A stretch of DNA of 64,000 nt from Afipia massiliensis (GTDB lineage: Bacteria > Pseudomonadota > Alphaproteobacteria > Rhizobiales > Xanthobacteraceae), in contig NZ_LBIA02000001.1 in the NCBI RefSeq assembly GCF_001006325.2, forward strand, positions 2,977,501 to 3,041,500, written 5' to 3'. The position numbers and the translations under genes are program-made. Under the pieces are notes generated by a model. That model had not been told where the DNA came from. It made no database searches and saw nothing but the letters and a program-made list of their open reading frames with translations. Of this stretch, positions 16,789 to 25,009 are shown piece after piece. Numbering within the stretch: the stretch's first letter is position 1; the number at the start of each line of letters is the position of its first letter.

Positions 16789-17517
16789 ATGGGTGCTCGG
16801 AACGCAACAGGGCGGGAGAAACTCCCCGGAACTGCAACGGCGCGAAAAAAAACGCTGCCCAAGCGCCTGTCTGCGAAAAAAATCTCTCCATCTGCGGCCA
16901 AATCCGTACACAAACCTGATCGCGACCAGCCCTATCATCACGGCGATTTGCACGAGGCCCTGCTTCAGGCGGCCAAGCGGGTCGCCGAGCGCGACGGGTT
17001 CAATGGACTGACCCTGCGGGCGGTGGCGCGGGAGGCGGGCGTGTCGCACGCCGCGCCGGCCCATCACTTCGGCGACGTCACTGGACTGCTCAGCGAACTG
17101 GCAGCGATCGGGTTTCAACAATTTTCCGCGGCGCTGGGCGCGGCCACTTGCGCCGCTGCATCGACCGAGGCCGCCGAACTGGGCAGGGCCAATGCCTATG
17201 TCGCTTTCGCGTGCGACAACCCCTGCATGTTTCAGTTGATGTTCCGCGCCGAGCGGCTGGATCACAGCAGGCCGGTCCTGCAAGAAGCGTCCAAGGCCGC
17301 CTTTACCAACCTGGCCAGCATTGTCGGCGCCCGCCGCCATGAAGAGATTGCGCTTGATCATCTGACGCTGCCGCAAGCCGCCGACGTCGCGCGAATCTGG
17401 TCGTTGGTCCATGGCTTCGCCATGCTGTATCTGGATGGCCGGCTTCAATACATTCTGGATGCCGCGCCGGGCATCACCGAGGAGATGCTGCTGGCTGCGA
17501 TGCTCAAGTCGCATTGA
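16789..17517 (+). CDS. TetR family transcriptional regulator with long basic N-terminus
   Basis: The 242-residue protein has an unusual Lys/Arg/Ala-rich extension of about 45 residues before the TetR domain (YHHGDLHEALLQAAKRVAER, LTLRAVAREAGVSHAAPAHH, FGDVTGLLSELAAIGF). The ligand-binding half includes ANAYVAFACDNPCMFQLMFR and WSLVHGFAMLYLDGR of the WHG class. It is divergent from the YciB membrane cluster and is its likely repressor. The true start could be a later codon because no ribosome site precedes 16789, but the promoter position suggests leaderless expression from here. Confidence 0.85.
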   Translation: MGARNATGREKLPGTATARKKTLPKRLSAKKISPSAAKSVHKPDRDQPYHHGDLHEALLQAAKRVAERDGFNGLTLRAVAREAGVSHAAPAHHFGDVTGLLSELAAIGFQQFSAALGAATCAAASTEAAELGRANAYVAFACDNPCMFQLMFRAERLDHSRPVLQEASKAAFTNLASIVGARRHEEIALDHLTLPQAADVARIWSLVHGFAMLYLDGRLQYILDAAPGITEEMLLAAMLKSH

Positions 17518-17539
17518 GCTGCGGCCGCAGGTGCTGAAG

Positions 17540-18190
17540 CTACCTCGGCTGCGCCAGTTCCACCGCCCGGCCGCTTGTCCCGACCACCTTCACCCTGTCG
17601 GTTCCGCATTTGAAATCACGCGCGATCGTGTCCGCGGCCTCGCGGGCTAGATCATTCGGATTGGCATTGGCCTTCACGTCGATGTAGGCGACGTGACAGA
17701 CGGCATTTTCAGAGTTCGTGCTGCCGGGCTGCAGCCGCGTCACCACGAGAAGCTGCTTCGCGATTGGACGGCCGTCCTTCCCCTCATCCTCGATATCGGC
17801 CAGATGCCAGCGCTGGATCATCGCGAACGGCGGCTTGTCCTTGGCAGCCCGGCGCCATTCAATGGTCGGCGTTGTTGAACTGAACGGCCCGAACCAGGCT
17901 TTTGCCGCAGGTTCGCTGGAAGCTCCCTTCGCATTCCGCCCGATCGAGACGGTCTCGCGCAGGTCGCCCTCACTCACCACGACCACAAGCCCCGCAGGGC
18001 CGGGACAGACCCGCGTTCCGCCGTCGTCATCGGCGCTGCCGCCGTTGAGCTTTCGGCAGTCCTTGTCGGCGGCTGAGGTGTAGCTGCTGATATTTTGGGC
18101 GGTTTGCCCGGACGCAGGACCCATGAGGCCCGCGTACACGCAGGCCAGCAGCAGGGATGTCATCGCAATGGTTCGGTCGTCGCCCGGCAT
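17540..18190 (-). CDS. Exported hypothetical protein (216 aa)
   Basis: A signal peptide is present (MTSLLLACVYAGLMGPASGQ from residue 10). The mature part holds four cysteines (KDCRKL, TRVCPG, AVCHVAY, FKCGTD) and a conserved-looking core (VVVSEGDLRETVSIGR, WFGPFSSTTPTIEWR, QRWHLADIED, VCHVAYIDVKANANPN). It resembles periplasmic proteins of unknown function common in Bradyrhizobium relatives. The start could also be the Met at residue 10 (18163). Confidence 0.7.
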   Translation of the reverse strand: MPGDDRTIAMTSLLLACVYAGLMGPASGQTAQNISSYTSAADKDCRKLNGGSADDDGGTRVCPGPAGLVVVVSEGDLRETVSIGRNAKGASSEPAAKAWFGPFSSTTPTIEWRRAAKDKPPFAMIQRWHLADIEDEGKDGRPIAKQLLVVTRLQPGSTNSENAVCHVAYIDVKANANPNDLAREAADTIARDFKCGTDRVKVVGTSGRAVELAQPR

Positions 18191-18375
18191 GATCTGGAAC
18201 CCGTTTTGAAAGGCTGTGTTGTCACACGGATGGTCTCTTTGGTCGTATCAGGCGTGTGGATCGTTCACGCCGCGCATGCGAAAAACGTGTCATCAAGCAC
18301 GGAATCGCATTAGAAGCACTGTCAGCGCGCTTTATGTGTCCTCGTTCAGTCTCCTCGTTAGTTTTGCAGTGAGCC

Positions 18376-19071
18376 ATGCCCGAAATCTCGTCCAGCAAGC
18401 CCTATCGCATCGGCCGGTCCAAGACCGGGCTCGGTCTCTTCGCCACCCAGAAGATCAAGAAGGGCAGCAAGATCATCCGCTATTTCGGGCCGATGCTCGA
18501 TTCGAAGAACAAGAAGCACGACGACATCGACAACAAGTACCTGTTCGAAATCAACAATCGCTGGACCATCGACGGCTCGGTGCGCAAGAACATCGCCCGC
18601 TACATCAACCACGCCTGCCGCCCGAATGCCGAGTCCGACGTCAGTTCGCGCAAGCGCAAGGTCGTGATCCGCGCCATCAAGACCATCGAGCCGGGCGAGG
18701 AAATCAACTACGATTACGGCACCGACTACTTCAAGATTTTCCTCAAGCCCATCGGCTGCAAGTGCGATCACTGCGAGAAGAAGCGGGCGAAAAAGCGCGC
18801 CGAGGCCCGCGCTGAAAAGCTGCGGCTGAAGCTGAAGGCCGAGAAGAAGGCTGCCAAAAAGGCGGATAAGCAGGCGGCCAAGGACGCTCGCAAAAAGAAG
18901 GCGGTCGCCAAGGTTACGACGTCGCAGGCGGCAAAGCGGAACACGCTCGGCGGCGTCAAGGCCAACGCGCATGCGCGGGGCACGGGCAAACCGACCAAGA
19001 CCAAGGCGGCACGGACGAAGCCGCTTGGGCGCGTACAGCCAAAAAGCCCGGCTCGAGCGAAACGCGCCTGA
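18376..19071 (+). CDS. SET-domain lysine methyltransferase-like protein with H1-like tail
   Basis: Residues about 8-118 form a SET domain: RSKTGLGLFATQKIKKGSKI, the S-adenosylmethionine/substrate motif YINHACRPN (76-84) and the closing EEINYDYG (108-115). C128, C130 and C133 form a post-SET-like cysteine cluster that would need a zinc partner. From residue 134 to 231 the chain is almost only Lys, Ala and Arg (AKKADKQAAKDARKKKA and similar), like histone H1 or HU tails, and should bind DNA or RNA. A protein-lysine methyltransferase acting on nucleoid or ribosomal proteins is the inference; the target is unknown. Confidence 0.85.
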   Translation: MPEISSSKPYRIGRSKTGLGLFATQKIKKGSKIIRYFGPMLDSKNKKHDDIDNKYLFEINNRWTIDGSVRKNIARYINHACRPNAESDVSSRKRKVVIRAIKTIEPGEEINYDYGTDYFKIFLKPIGCKCDHCEKKRAKKRAEARAEKLRLKLKAEKKAAKKADKQAAKDARKKKAVAKVTTSQAAKRNTLGGVKANAHARGTGKPTKTKAARTKPLGRVQPKSPARAKRA

Positions 19072-19114
19072 CGAATCTAAGAACCTCAGACCCGGCGGCG
19101 ACTGATTTCTTCAA

Positions 19115-19560
19115 TCAGCGCCGAATGAGTACCACGCCCGCGATCAGGAGCGCCGCGCCGAGAAGGCGCGACAAATCGATCGAGCGTTGCGCAAGGCCAA
19201 GCCAGCCGAAGTGGTCGAAGGTGATCGATGCGATCATCTGACCGGCGATCAGAATCGAAATGAACGTGGCCGCGCCAAGGAGCGGGACCAGATAGATCGC
19301 CAGGCCGATGAAGATTGCGCCAAAGAGATCGCCGCTCCATGCCCACCGGGGATGCGGCTCACGACGCTGGCCGACGGAATCGGGTCGCGCAACGCAATCG
19401 CCAGCAAGGCCATGCAGAGAACACCGACAAAATAGCTCACGAAGCCGGACCACGCGGCCGAGTCGAGTGCGGTCCGCAGGTTTGCGTTCAGGGCCTGCTG
19501 AATGACAATGCTGATGCCCGCCGCGAAGGCGAGCGCGATGGGGAAGGCGACGTTGAGCAT
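19115..19560 (-). pseudogene. DMT-family transporter (YdcZ/DUF606 type) split by a frameshift
   Basis: The 5' part (from 19560) encodes MLNVAFPIALAFAAGISIVI, QQALNANLRTALDSAAWSGF and VGVLCMALLAIALRD, which is the start of the YdcZ/DUF606 membrane family. The frame then leaves sense after SRIP. The matching 3' half (WAWSGDLFGAIFIGLAIYL, LLGAATFISILIAGQMIAS, FGWLGLAQRSIDLSRLLGAA) lies in another frame down to 19115. One missing base in the CCGGGG run at 19346-19351 restores a continuous chain of about 148 residues. It is either a recent pseudogene or a sequencing error in a homopolymer-like site. GAGGCAG precedes the start. Confidence 0.75.
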
Positions 19561-19616
19561 TTTTCTGCCTCGGTTCAATTCCCGTGGAACACGCGAGCGC
19601 GATCTAGTGTCCCACA

Positions 19617-19793
19617 CTAGAGGCCTTTGAACATGTTGCCGGCCAGCAGCAGCAGATAGCTGATCCCCAGCGTCGCGAATCCGTGACCGCTGATGAACGG
19701 GATTTTGACGCGCGCATAAACGGTAAGCGCCGCCAGGATCGCGAGGATGATTGAGACGAGGAAAATCGGAAAAGATGGCGCGCTGAGATTCAT
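19617..19793 (-). CDS. Small membrane protein (58 aa)
   Basis: The protein has two hydrophobic helices (FPIFLVSIILAILAALTVYA and LGISYLLLLAGNMF) joined by a short PFISGHGFA loop. GGGGAC lies before the ATG at 19793; a longer frame to 19817 is less likely. Short proteins with this layout are common in Bradyrhizobium relatives. Function unknown. Confidence 0.65.
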   Translation of the reverse strand: MNLSAPSFPIFLVSIILAILAALTVYARVKIPFISGHGFATLGISYLLLLAGNMFKGL

Positions 19794-19916
19794 GGCAAGT
19801 CCCCGGACTGAATGCACCGCACGATTGCGGTGAGGGGACTGAAGCCCGCCCGCGGCACTCCCGGCAAGGGCATGGCCGCTTGAGGCTGTGGATGAATACC
19901 GCGCCGGCTCGATCCG

Positions 19917-20120
19917 CTATTCGGCGATGACGGCTTCGACCGCCTTGATGGTCTGCTGAACGGCCGCGATTTCCTGAATCAGGGCCTTGGAGATCGAAGG
20001 CGCTCCCGAGCCCATCTGCATCACCAGTTCGCGGCGCCGTTCGCGCAGCAGGACGAGCGGCAGGCGGTGATCAAACGTGTCTTCGGTGGTCATTCCAAAT
20101 TCCGCTTCAATAACCGACAT
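19917..20120 (-). CDS. Small hypothetical protein (67 aa)
   Basis: A helical, charged protein (LPLVLLRERRRELVMQMGSG, SKALIQEIAAVQQTIKAVEA) that could form a coiled-coil hairpin. GGGAG seven bases upstream supports the start at 20120. It has no signal or membrane segment. Function unknown. Confidence 0.6.
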   Translation of the reverse strand: MSVIEAEFGMTTEDTFDHRLPLVLLRERRRELVMQMGSGAPSISKALIQEIAAVQQTIKAVEAVIAE

Positions 20121-20181
20121 ATTCGGCTCCCATGGCGACACGACCAAGTTAGCCGATTTGAATTAAATGGCCGGAACGGAG

Positions 20182-20247
20182 ATCGATAAACTTTTATCGA
20201 ATGGAAGATGCCGGGCGGATGGCGTATCCGGCCCGGCATTTGTTTTG
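20182..20247 (-). terminator. Two hairpins between minus-strand genes, likely bidirectional terminator
   Basis: TCGATAAA/TTTATCGA (20182-20199) and TGCCGGGC/GCCCGGCA (20209-20239), each near T-rich sequence, lie 13 bases after the stop codon of the upstream membrane-protein gene on the minus strand. Confidence 0.6.
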
Positions 20248-20259
20248 GGATGATGACGC

Positions 20260-20661
20260 TTAGCGCGCTGCAACGGCGCTCGCGCTCTTGCGCAGCCCGA
20301 TGAACTCGAGCTCCGCGAACACGCCGACGGCGATCGCCTGCATCACGATGAAGGCCTGTCCGAGCAGATTGGGCGAGACCCAGCCGCTTGCGAGTAGCAG
20401 GATGCTGTCGATGGTCCAGACCGCGTTGATGGCGATCACGGCCCATACGGCCACCTTCGACATCATCTCACGCGAGGCGAGGTAGCTGACGCCCAGAGCG
20501 AACGCCACCAGGATGAGGCCGGTGTTGCGCAGGAAGGCTTCCGGCAGGTTCAGCAGTGAAGCAAGGAAACCGGCGCCGAACACCAGCAGCAGCGCGGCGG
20601 CTCCGCTGAAGGCTGCATCGATCTGAAGAGCACGGCGAAGGAACAGGGATGGATTGATCAT
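20260..20661 (-). CDS. Small integral membrane protein (133 aa)
   Basis: Four transmembrane segments are visible (AAFSGAAALLLVFGAGFLAS, LILVAFALGVSYLA, VAVWAVIAINAVWTIDSIL, AFIVMQAIAVGVFAEL). AAGGAG precedes the ATG. It follows the gene at 20698 by 36 bases on the same strand, so the two likely form an operon running away from the divergent XRE regulator. The family is common as an uncharacterised membrane protein in alphaproteobacteria. Confidence 0.72.
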   Translation of the reverse strand: MINPSLFLRRALQIDAAFSGAAALLLVFGAGFLASLLNLPEAFLRNTGLILVAFALGVSYLASREMMSKVAVWAVIAINAVWTIDSILLLASGWVSPNLLGQAFIVMQAIAVGVFAELEFIGLRKSASAVAAR

Positions 20662-20697
20662 GATGGTTCTCCTTTGGGTTGGTCGGTGGTTGGACGA

Positions 20698-20934
20698 TCA
20701 GGATTTGCGGCGGCGGGCGAGGGCCTGACGCAGCAGGGTGAACGGGCAGAGGGTTTTCACGGCGCGCCGCTCAGCGGCAGCGACATGCGCAAACACGAGC
20801 GCGCCGGTGTGGTGGAGCAGAGGCTCGGGCATGTTGAGTGAGCGCGCCGTCATCCGTGTCGCGAGCCGGAGCACCCAGTTGAAGGCGTCGGCGGGACGGC
20901 TGTCGGCGGCGGTTGGGCGGTCATGCGTGATCAT
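20698..20934 (-). CDS. Small hypothetical protein (78 aa)
   Basis: A basic soluble protein with a central FNWVLRLATRMTARSLNMPE segment, which probably forms helices, and an Arg/Lys-rich end (RRRKS). It is the first gene of a two-gene unit with the membrane protein at 20260. The divergent XRE regulator across the repeat at 21022-21187 may control both. Function unknown. Confidence 0.55.
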   Translation of the reverse strand: MITHDRPTAADSRPADAFNWVLRLATRMTARSLNMPEPLLHHTGALVFAHVAAAERRAVKTLCPFTLLRQALARRRKS

Positions 20935-21021
20935 CGGTCATCTCCTGTGGTGCAGAAGATGATCCGGCGGCGGGACCAAATCGATTACCTTGCAGGTAAT
21001 GGAACGTGCGAAATCTGCATG

Positions 21022-21187
21022 GTAGCGTGGCGGTTCGCTAGTCCGCATCGCCCTCAAACCGGGATCCGTTTGCGGACTAGCGAACCAAAGCCACGCTACA
21101 AGTTATAATTTCCTAGTGTCCTTTCGAATCCGACGTTCGCTAAGAGGGCGCTGCAGGTGGGGCGAACGTCGGATTCGGGACACTAGG
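21022..21187. repeat. Paired-hairpin repeat element, copy A
   Basis: Hairpin one has arms GTAGCGTGGCGGTTCGCTAG and TCCGCA (21022-21047), pairing with TGCGGA/CTAGCGAACC...GCCACGCTAC (21071-21098). Hairpin two has arms CCTAGTGTCC-TTT-CGAATCCGAC (21112 on) and GTCGGATTCGGGACACTAGG (to 21187). It is the same element as at 54212-54375 and 61628-61791 but in reverse orientation: the 3-base bulge and the order of the two hairpins are both mirrored. Confidence 0.88.
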
Positions 21188-21195
21188 TTTCAGCC

Positions 21196-22035
21196 ATGAT
21201 GAACCCACAGTCTTCGGCGCGCCGCGCCGTCAAATCCGCCGCCAAGGCGAGACCCAACGCCTTCGGCGATCATTTGCGCGAATGGCGGCAGCGCCGCCAT
21301 CTCAGCCAGCTCGACCTTGCGGGCGATGCCGAGATTTCCGCGCGGCATCTGAGTTTCGTTGAAACAGGCCGCGCCGCGCCATCGCGCGACATGGTGCTGC
21401 GCCTTGCCGAGCGGCTCGACGTGCCGCTGCGTGAGCGCAACGTGTTGCTGGTGGCGGCGGGTTTCGCGCCGGCATTTCCCAATCGCTCGCTCGACGATCC
21501 CGCGCTGGCGGCGGCACGTCAGGCGGTCGAAACCGTGTTGAAGGCGCACGAGCCTTATCCGGCGCTGGCGGTGGACCGGCACTGGAATCTGGTGTCGGCC
21601 AACGCCATGATCGCGCCGTTCCTCGCGGGCGTCGCGCCGTCATTGCTGGCGGCGCCCATCAACGTGATGCGCCTGAGTTTTCATCCGCAGGGGATCGCGC
21701 CGCTCACCGTCAATCTGGCCGAGTGGTGCGCACATCTGCTGGAGCGCCTGCATCGCCAGTGCGAGGCAACCGCCGATCCCATTCTGATTGCACTCTACGA
21801 TGAGCTGAAAACCTATCCGATTCCGGCACGAAAGACGCCGCATCTCGTCGGCGCGGAGAACAGTCTTGCGGTTCCGTTCCAGATGCGGATGGGCGACGAT
21901 GTGCTGAGCTTCATTTCGACCACGATGGTGTTCGGCACGCCGCTCGATGTCACGCTGTCGGAACTGGCGCTGGAGACGTTCTTTCCGGCGGACGACAAGA
22001 CCACTGCGTTCATGAGGGCAATGCAGCCGCGGTGA
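21196..22035 (+). CDS. XRE-family regulator with MmyB-like ligand domain
   Basis: The N-terminal domain is a Cro/C1-type helix-turn-helix (LREWRQRRHLSQLDLAGDAE, ISARHLSFVETGRAAPSRDM, VLRLAERLDVPLRERN). From about residue 115 it has the MmyB-like (PAS-related) ligand-binding domain, with PALAVDRHWNLVSANA and IAPLTVNLAEWCAHLLERLH. Regulators of this type usually sense small ligands, sometimes fatty acids. It is divergent from the small membrane operon at 20260-20934. Two adjacent ATGs (21196, 21199) are both possible starts. Confidence 0.88.
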   Translation: MMNPQSSARRAVKSAAKARPNAFGDHLREWRQRRHLSQLDLAGDAEISARHLSFVETGRAAPSRDMVLRLAERLDVPLRERNVLLVAAGFAPAFPNRSLDDPALAAARQAVETVLKAHEPYPALAVDRHWNLVSANAMIAPFLAGVAPSLLAAPINVMRLSFHPQGIAPLTVNLAEWCAHLLERLHRQCEATADPILIALYDELKTYPIPARKTPHLVGAENSLAVPFQMRMGDDVLSFISTTMVFGTPLDVTLSELALETFFPADDKTTAFMRAMQPR

Positions 22036-22093
22036 TTGCGTGTCCTCCGGTTCATCGCCTACAAGCGGGAACAACGCTTTGGACCGATGGACA

Positions 22094-22642
22094 ATGATCG
22101 CCCCCGCAGTCGCCGTTGAAACCTACATTCTCGCCAAGGACGGCAACCGGCCGTTCCTGATGCGGCGTGCGTTCGCCACGAACGCCGAACTTGAAATGGT
22201 GGTGAAGACCGACGCCATTTCGTTTCCAGCCACGGCGAAGGGCGTGAAGGCCATCGCGGACGTTCTGGTTCATCGTTTCGGCATCGACTACGAAAACGTC
22301 TGCACGGTTTGCCTCTCGCGCCCTTCGGATGCTGACCGCCGGCACTTTGCGTGTCACTGGCTCGTCGGAATGTCCGCCAAGAGCGACGGCCAGGTCCGGG
22401 TCGGCTGCGGGCGCTACGACTGGCATTTCGGTTCGGACGGTCTGGTGGAAAAGCTCGTTATCACCATCGATGTGATGAACATGTTTCCCACTACTGAACT
22501 CGCGGCGACAATGAACTGGCTGTCCGGCCTGCCATATCCCTGGTGCACACCCGGCGAGGTTCTCGAAGGTATGCCGAAGGCAGAAGGATTCGCCGCGATT
22601 GAAGCTTATGTGAAGCAGGCTCGGATCTCGCCGGAGCGATAA
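22094..22642 (+). CDS. Hypothetical NTF2-like protein (182 aa)
   Basis: The sequence has an NTF2/SnoaL-like feel: FPATAKGVKAIADVLVHRFG, RRHFACHWLVGMSAKSDGQV, GCGRYDWHFGSDGLVEKLVI. A His and several Cys (VCTVCLSR is split over the fold) are present, without a signal peptide. The start at 22094 is the first ATG in a good context. It is 58 bases after the XRE gene on the same strand. Function unknown; NTF2-like fold is an inference. Confidence 0.62.
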   Translation: MIAPAVAVETYILAKDGNRPFLMRRAFATNAELEMVVKTDAISFPATAKGVKAIADVLVHRFGIDYENVCTVCLSRPSDADRRHFACHWLVGMSAKSDGQVRVGCGRYDWHFGSDGLVEKLVITIDVMNMFPTTELAATMNWLSGLPYPWCTPGEVLEGMPKAEGFAAIEAYVKQARISPER

Positions 22643-22712
22643 CGGCCGGTTACGCTCTTGCCTCATGGCTCCGTCGGCTTATCTTCCGGGTTCATTCTCG
22701 CGAGGACATCCG

Positions 22713-23405
22713 ATGGACACCCTGAAGCCGCTGCAGATCGATATCGTCTCCGACGTTGTGTGCCCGTGGTGCTACATTGGCAAGAAGCGCATCGAGGATG
22801 CGCTGGCGCTGGCAAGCGATGTCCCCGTGCATGTGAACTGGCGGCCATTCTTCCTCAATCCGTGGGTGCCGCGCGAAGGCATTTCGCGCGACGAATATCT
22901 GACCGCGAAGTTCGGCTCGCCGGAAGCCTACAAGGGCATCGCAGGCCGTGTCGTGCAGGCGGCGGCGGAAGAGGGGCTTGAGTACAATTCCGATCGTGTG
23001 AAGCGTCAGCCCAACACCATGGATTGTCATCGCCTGATCCATTGGGCCGAGGCCTGGCAGGCAACTTTAGGCAGCCTGCCCAAAAACGGTGGCAAGGCTG
23101 CGCAGATGAAGCAGAAGCTCATGGAGCTGTATTTCCGCGACGGCGGCGATCTCACCAGCACGGACGTTCTGGTGCAGGCCGCGGCCGACATCGGCATGGA
23201 TGCGGACAGCGTGCGCAAGCGCCTTGCCACCGACGAGGATGTGGATCTGATTTCAGGTCATGCGCAGGAGGCGTCCGAAAAGGGCATCTCCGGCGTGCCG
23301 ACGTTCGTCTTTGCCGGTAAGTATGCCGTCTCCGGCGCGCAACCGGCGGACCAGCTCGCCCGCGCGATTCGGCAAATCTCGGCGGAGATCAATCAGGCAG
23401 CGTGA
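22713..23405 (+). CDS. FrnE-like DsbA family oxidoreductase
   Basis: The 230-residue protein is a DsbA-type thioredoxin fold with the active-site CPWC in SDVVCPWCYIGKKRIEDAL. The helical insertion follows (WRPFFLNPWVPREGISRDEY, FGSPEAYKGIAGRVVQAAAE), and the cis-Pro loop is in GISGVPTFVFAGKYAVSGAQ. FrnE-type members are cytosolic disulfide oxidoreductases or isomerases, often linked to oxidative stress. No signal peptide is present. A REP element follows the stop. Confidence 0.88.
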   Translation: MDTLKPLQIDIVSDVVCPWCYIGKKRIEDALALASDVPVHVNWRPFFLNPWVPREGISRDEYLTAKFGSPEAYKGIAGRVVQAAAEEGLEYNSDRVKRQPNTMDCHRLIHWAEAWQATLGSLPKNGGKAAQMKQKLMELYFRDGGDLTSTDVLVQAAADIGMDADSVRKRLATDEDVDLISGHAQEASEKGISGVPTFVFAGKYAVSGAQPADQLARAIRQISAEINQAA

Positions 23406-23419
23406 ATTTAGCGTCAGCC

Positions 23420-23498
23420 GTCATTGCGAGCGAAGCGAAGCAATCCAGAGCAACAAAAAGAACTGGATTGCTTCGTCGCAAGTGCTCCTCGCAATGAC
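23420..23498. repeat. GTCATTGCGAG palindromic repeat
   Basis: GTCATTGCGAGCGAAGCGAA and GCAATCCAG on the left pair with CTGGATTGCTTCGTCGCAAG and CTCGCAATGAC on the right. This is the widespread rhizobial GTCATTGCGAG element. It lies between two convergent genes. Confidence 0.88.
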
Positions 23499-23527
23499 GC
23501 CGGGTGTTATTGGCGACGCCATGGTTT

Positions 23528-24781
23528 TCACGCACTCGCCGCAGCCGGCGTCGGTAGCCGCGCTGGAAGGCAGGCCACCGCAACGAAGATGACAGCCGCC
23601 GCGCTTGCCATCAGGCGAAACAGCGTGTCGAAGCCGTAGTTGCCGTAGACGAACGAAATCATCGGCAGCGCCAGCGCGAGCACCGTGAAGCTGACGACAT
23701 AGCGCACGCCATAGATGCGCGCGCGGGCTTCGCCGCTCGCCATCTTGCCGATCATGAAATCGTTGATCGGAATTTGCCCGAACGCGCCGAGCATGAAGCC
23801 AAACGCCGCCGCCAGCGCCCAGGCGTCGCGCAGGCCGGGCATTAGCGCAAAGAAAACGATCTGGATCGCGGCGACGATCAGAAACACAGTACGGGGCCCG
23901 AGCTTGTCGAGCAGGCTGCCGACGACAAGCTGCGCCAGCGAGGCGACCGCGAAGACGATGAAGGTGAATGCGCCGACCATGGTCGCGATGTCGCCCTTGG
24001 CGGCTGTGACGCCGCTTGCCGACAACCATTGCGTCATCTCGGTCGCGATGCCTTGCAGCCGCTCGTCGAAGATTTTCGGCAACGCGAAGGTCGTCGACTG
24101 GAACACGAGGCTGGAGACCGCCGTAGTGAGAAACACGATCGCGGAAATCCGCAGGATCAGCGCTTTCATGTCGGCAGAATGTGCCGGAGCGGCAGCAGCG
24201 GGTGCCGGCGCTTTCTGATGCGCGGTCGAGACTTCGCTCCATTGATGGACGGTGTAAAGCACGCCGATAATGATGGAGAAGACGCCCGGCACCACGAAGG
24301 CCATGCGCCAGCCGCCGTTGTCGATGAAGTAACCGGTGATCAGCGCCGCGCTGGCGACGCCGAGATTGCCCCAGACGCCGTTCACGGCGAGACGCATGCC
24401 GGTGTTCTTCCAGCGTTGCGTCACGATGGCGAGGCCGACAGGATGATAGATCGCGGCGAACACGCCCACCACAAACAGACCGATGCCGACCTGCAGCGGC
24501 GTCTGCGCGAATGCGGTCGCGATCGACGAGGCGCCAATGCCGACGAAGAATACCGCTATCATGCCCTCGCGGCTCCATTTGTCGGCGAGCCATCCGGCGG
24601 GCAGCGCGAACAGGCCGAAGGCGAAGAAGCCCGGCGTCGCGTATGTCAGGAGTTCGCTGTAGCTCAGTCCCCATTCGCGCGAGAGCGCGAGCGCTGCCAC
24701 CGTCGCGAAGATCAGCGTGAACAGGTGGTCCAGATAGTGGCCGATGTTCAGGAACAGGAAGTGGATGCGGTCGCGCGTCAT
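23528..24781 (-). CDS. MFS transporter
   Basis: The 417-residue protein has the 12-helix major-facilitator layout. The N-half contains the loop 2-3 motif AGWLADKWSREGMIAVF and helix-4/5 patterns (VGVFAAIYHPVGLAIVTQRW, NGVWGNLGVASAALITGYF). A central loop of Ala/Pro residues precedes the C-half (SLLDKLGPRTVFLIVA, AAFGFMLGAFGQIPINDF). The subfamily resembles FosR/sugar-efflux type transporters; the substrate is unknown. It is divergent from the AraC-type regulator at 25010, which may control it. Confidence 0.87.
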   Translation of the reverse strand: MTRDRIHFLFLNIGHYLDHLFTLIFATVAALALSREWGLSYSELLTYATPGFFAFGLFALPAGWLADKWSREGMIAVFFVGIGASSIATAFAQTPLQVGIGLFVVGVFAAIYHPVGLAIVTQRWKNTGMRLAVNGVWGNLGVASAALITGYFIDNGGWRMAFVVPGVFSIIIGVLYTVHQWSEVSTAHQKAPAPAAAAPAHSADMKALILRISAIVFLTTAVSSLVFQSTTFALPKIFDERLQGIATEMTQWLSASGVTAAKGDIATMVGAFTFIVFAVASLAQLVVGSLLDKLGPRTVFLIVAAIQIVFFALMPGLRDAWALAAAFGFMLGAFGQIPINDFMIGKMASGEARARIYGVRYVVSFTVLALALPMISFVYGNYGFDTLFRLMASAAAVIFVAVACLPARLPTPAAASA

Positions 24782-24796
24782 GGCAGGCCTTGTTTA

Positions 24797-24867
24797 GGCA
24801 TGATCTGGTCCGAAAACCGGTACCACCCACGGATCAAGTCCGGGGGCAGGCTTTTCGGGATCATGCC
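24797..24867. repeat. GATCATGCC palindromic repeat
   Basis: GGCATGATC with TCCGAAAACCGGTA pairs with the distal CTTTTCGGGATCATGCC. It is a sister of the repeats at 875-920 and 24949-24997. It is in the divergent gap between the MFS and AraC genes. Confidence 0.7.
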
Positions 24868-24948
24868 TTCGATTCTGCCTCCAAAAGTACCCTTGGCACG
24901 ATGGCGCTGTCATGCCAAAAATCGTTTAAAATCTGCCATTTCTCTAAA

Positions 24949-24997
24949 GCGCATGATCTTTACGGAAAACCGGTTTCCACTTTTCCGGATCATGCGC
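24949..24997. repeat. GCGCATGATC...GATCATGCGC palindromic repeat
   Basis: GCGCATGATC and GATCATGCGC form perfect 10-bp ends; the inner GGAAAACCGGTTTCC pairs around its own centre, with TTTTCC following. This unit is very common in Bradyrhizobium-family genomes. It overlaps the region just upstream of the AraC gene. Confidence 0.85.
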
Positions 24998-25009
24998 GGG
25001 TTACCGGTC

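Noticed and set aside
20995-21190. Repeat cluster considered as a CRISPR array
   Set aside because: There are only two different hairpins, no regularly spaced identical repeats and no cas genes.
24029-25009. Long N-terminal extension of the AraC gene
   Set aside because: It reads through the MFS gene antisense and two palindromic repeats; the cupin domain starts near 25010.
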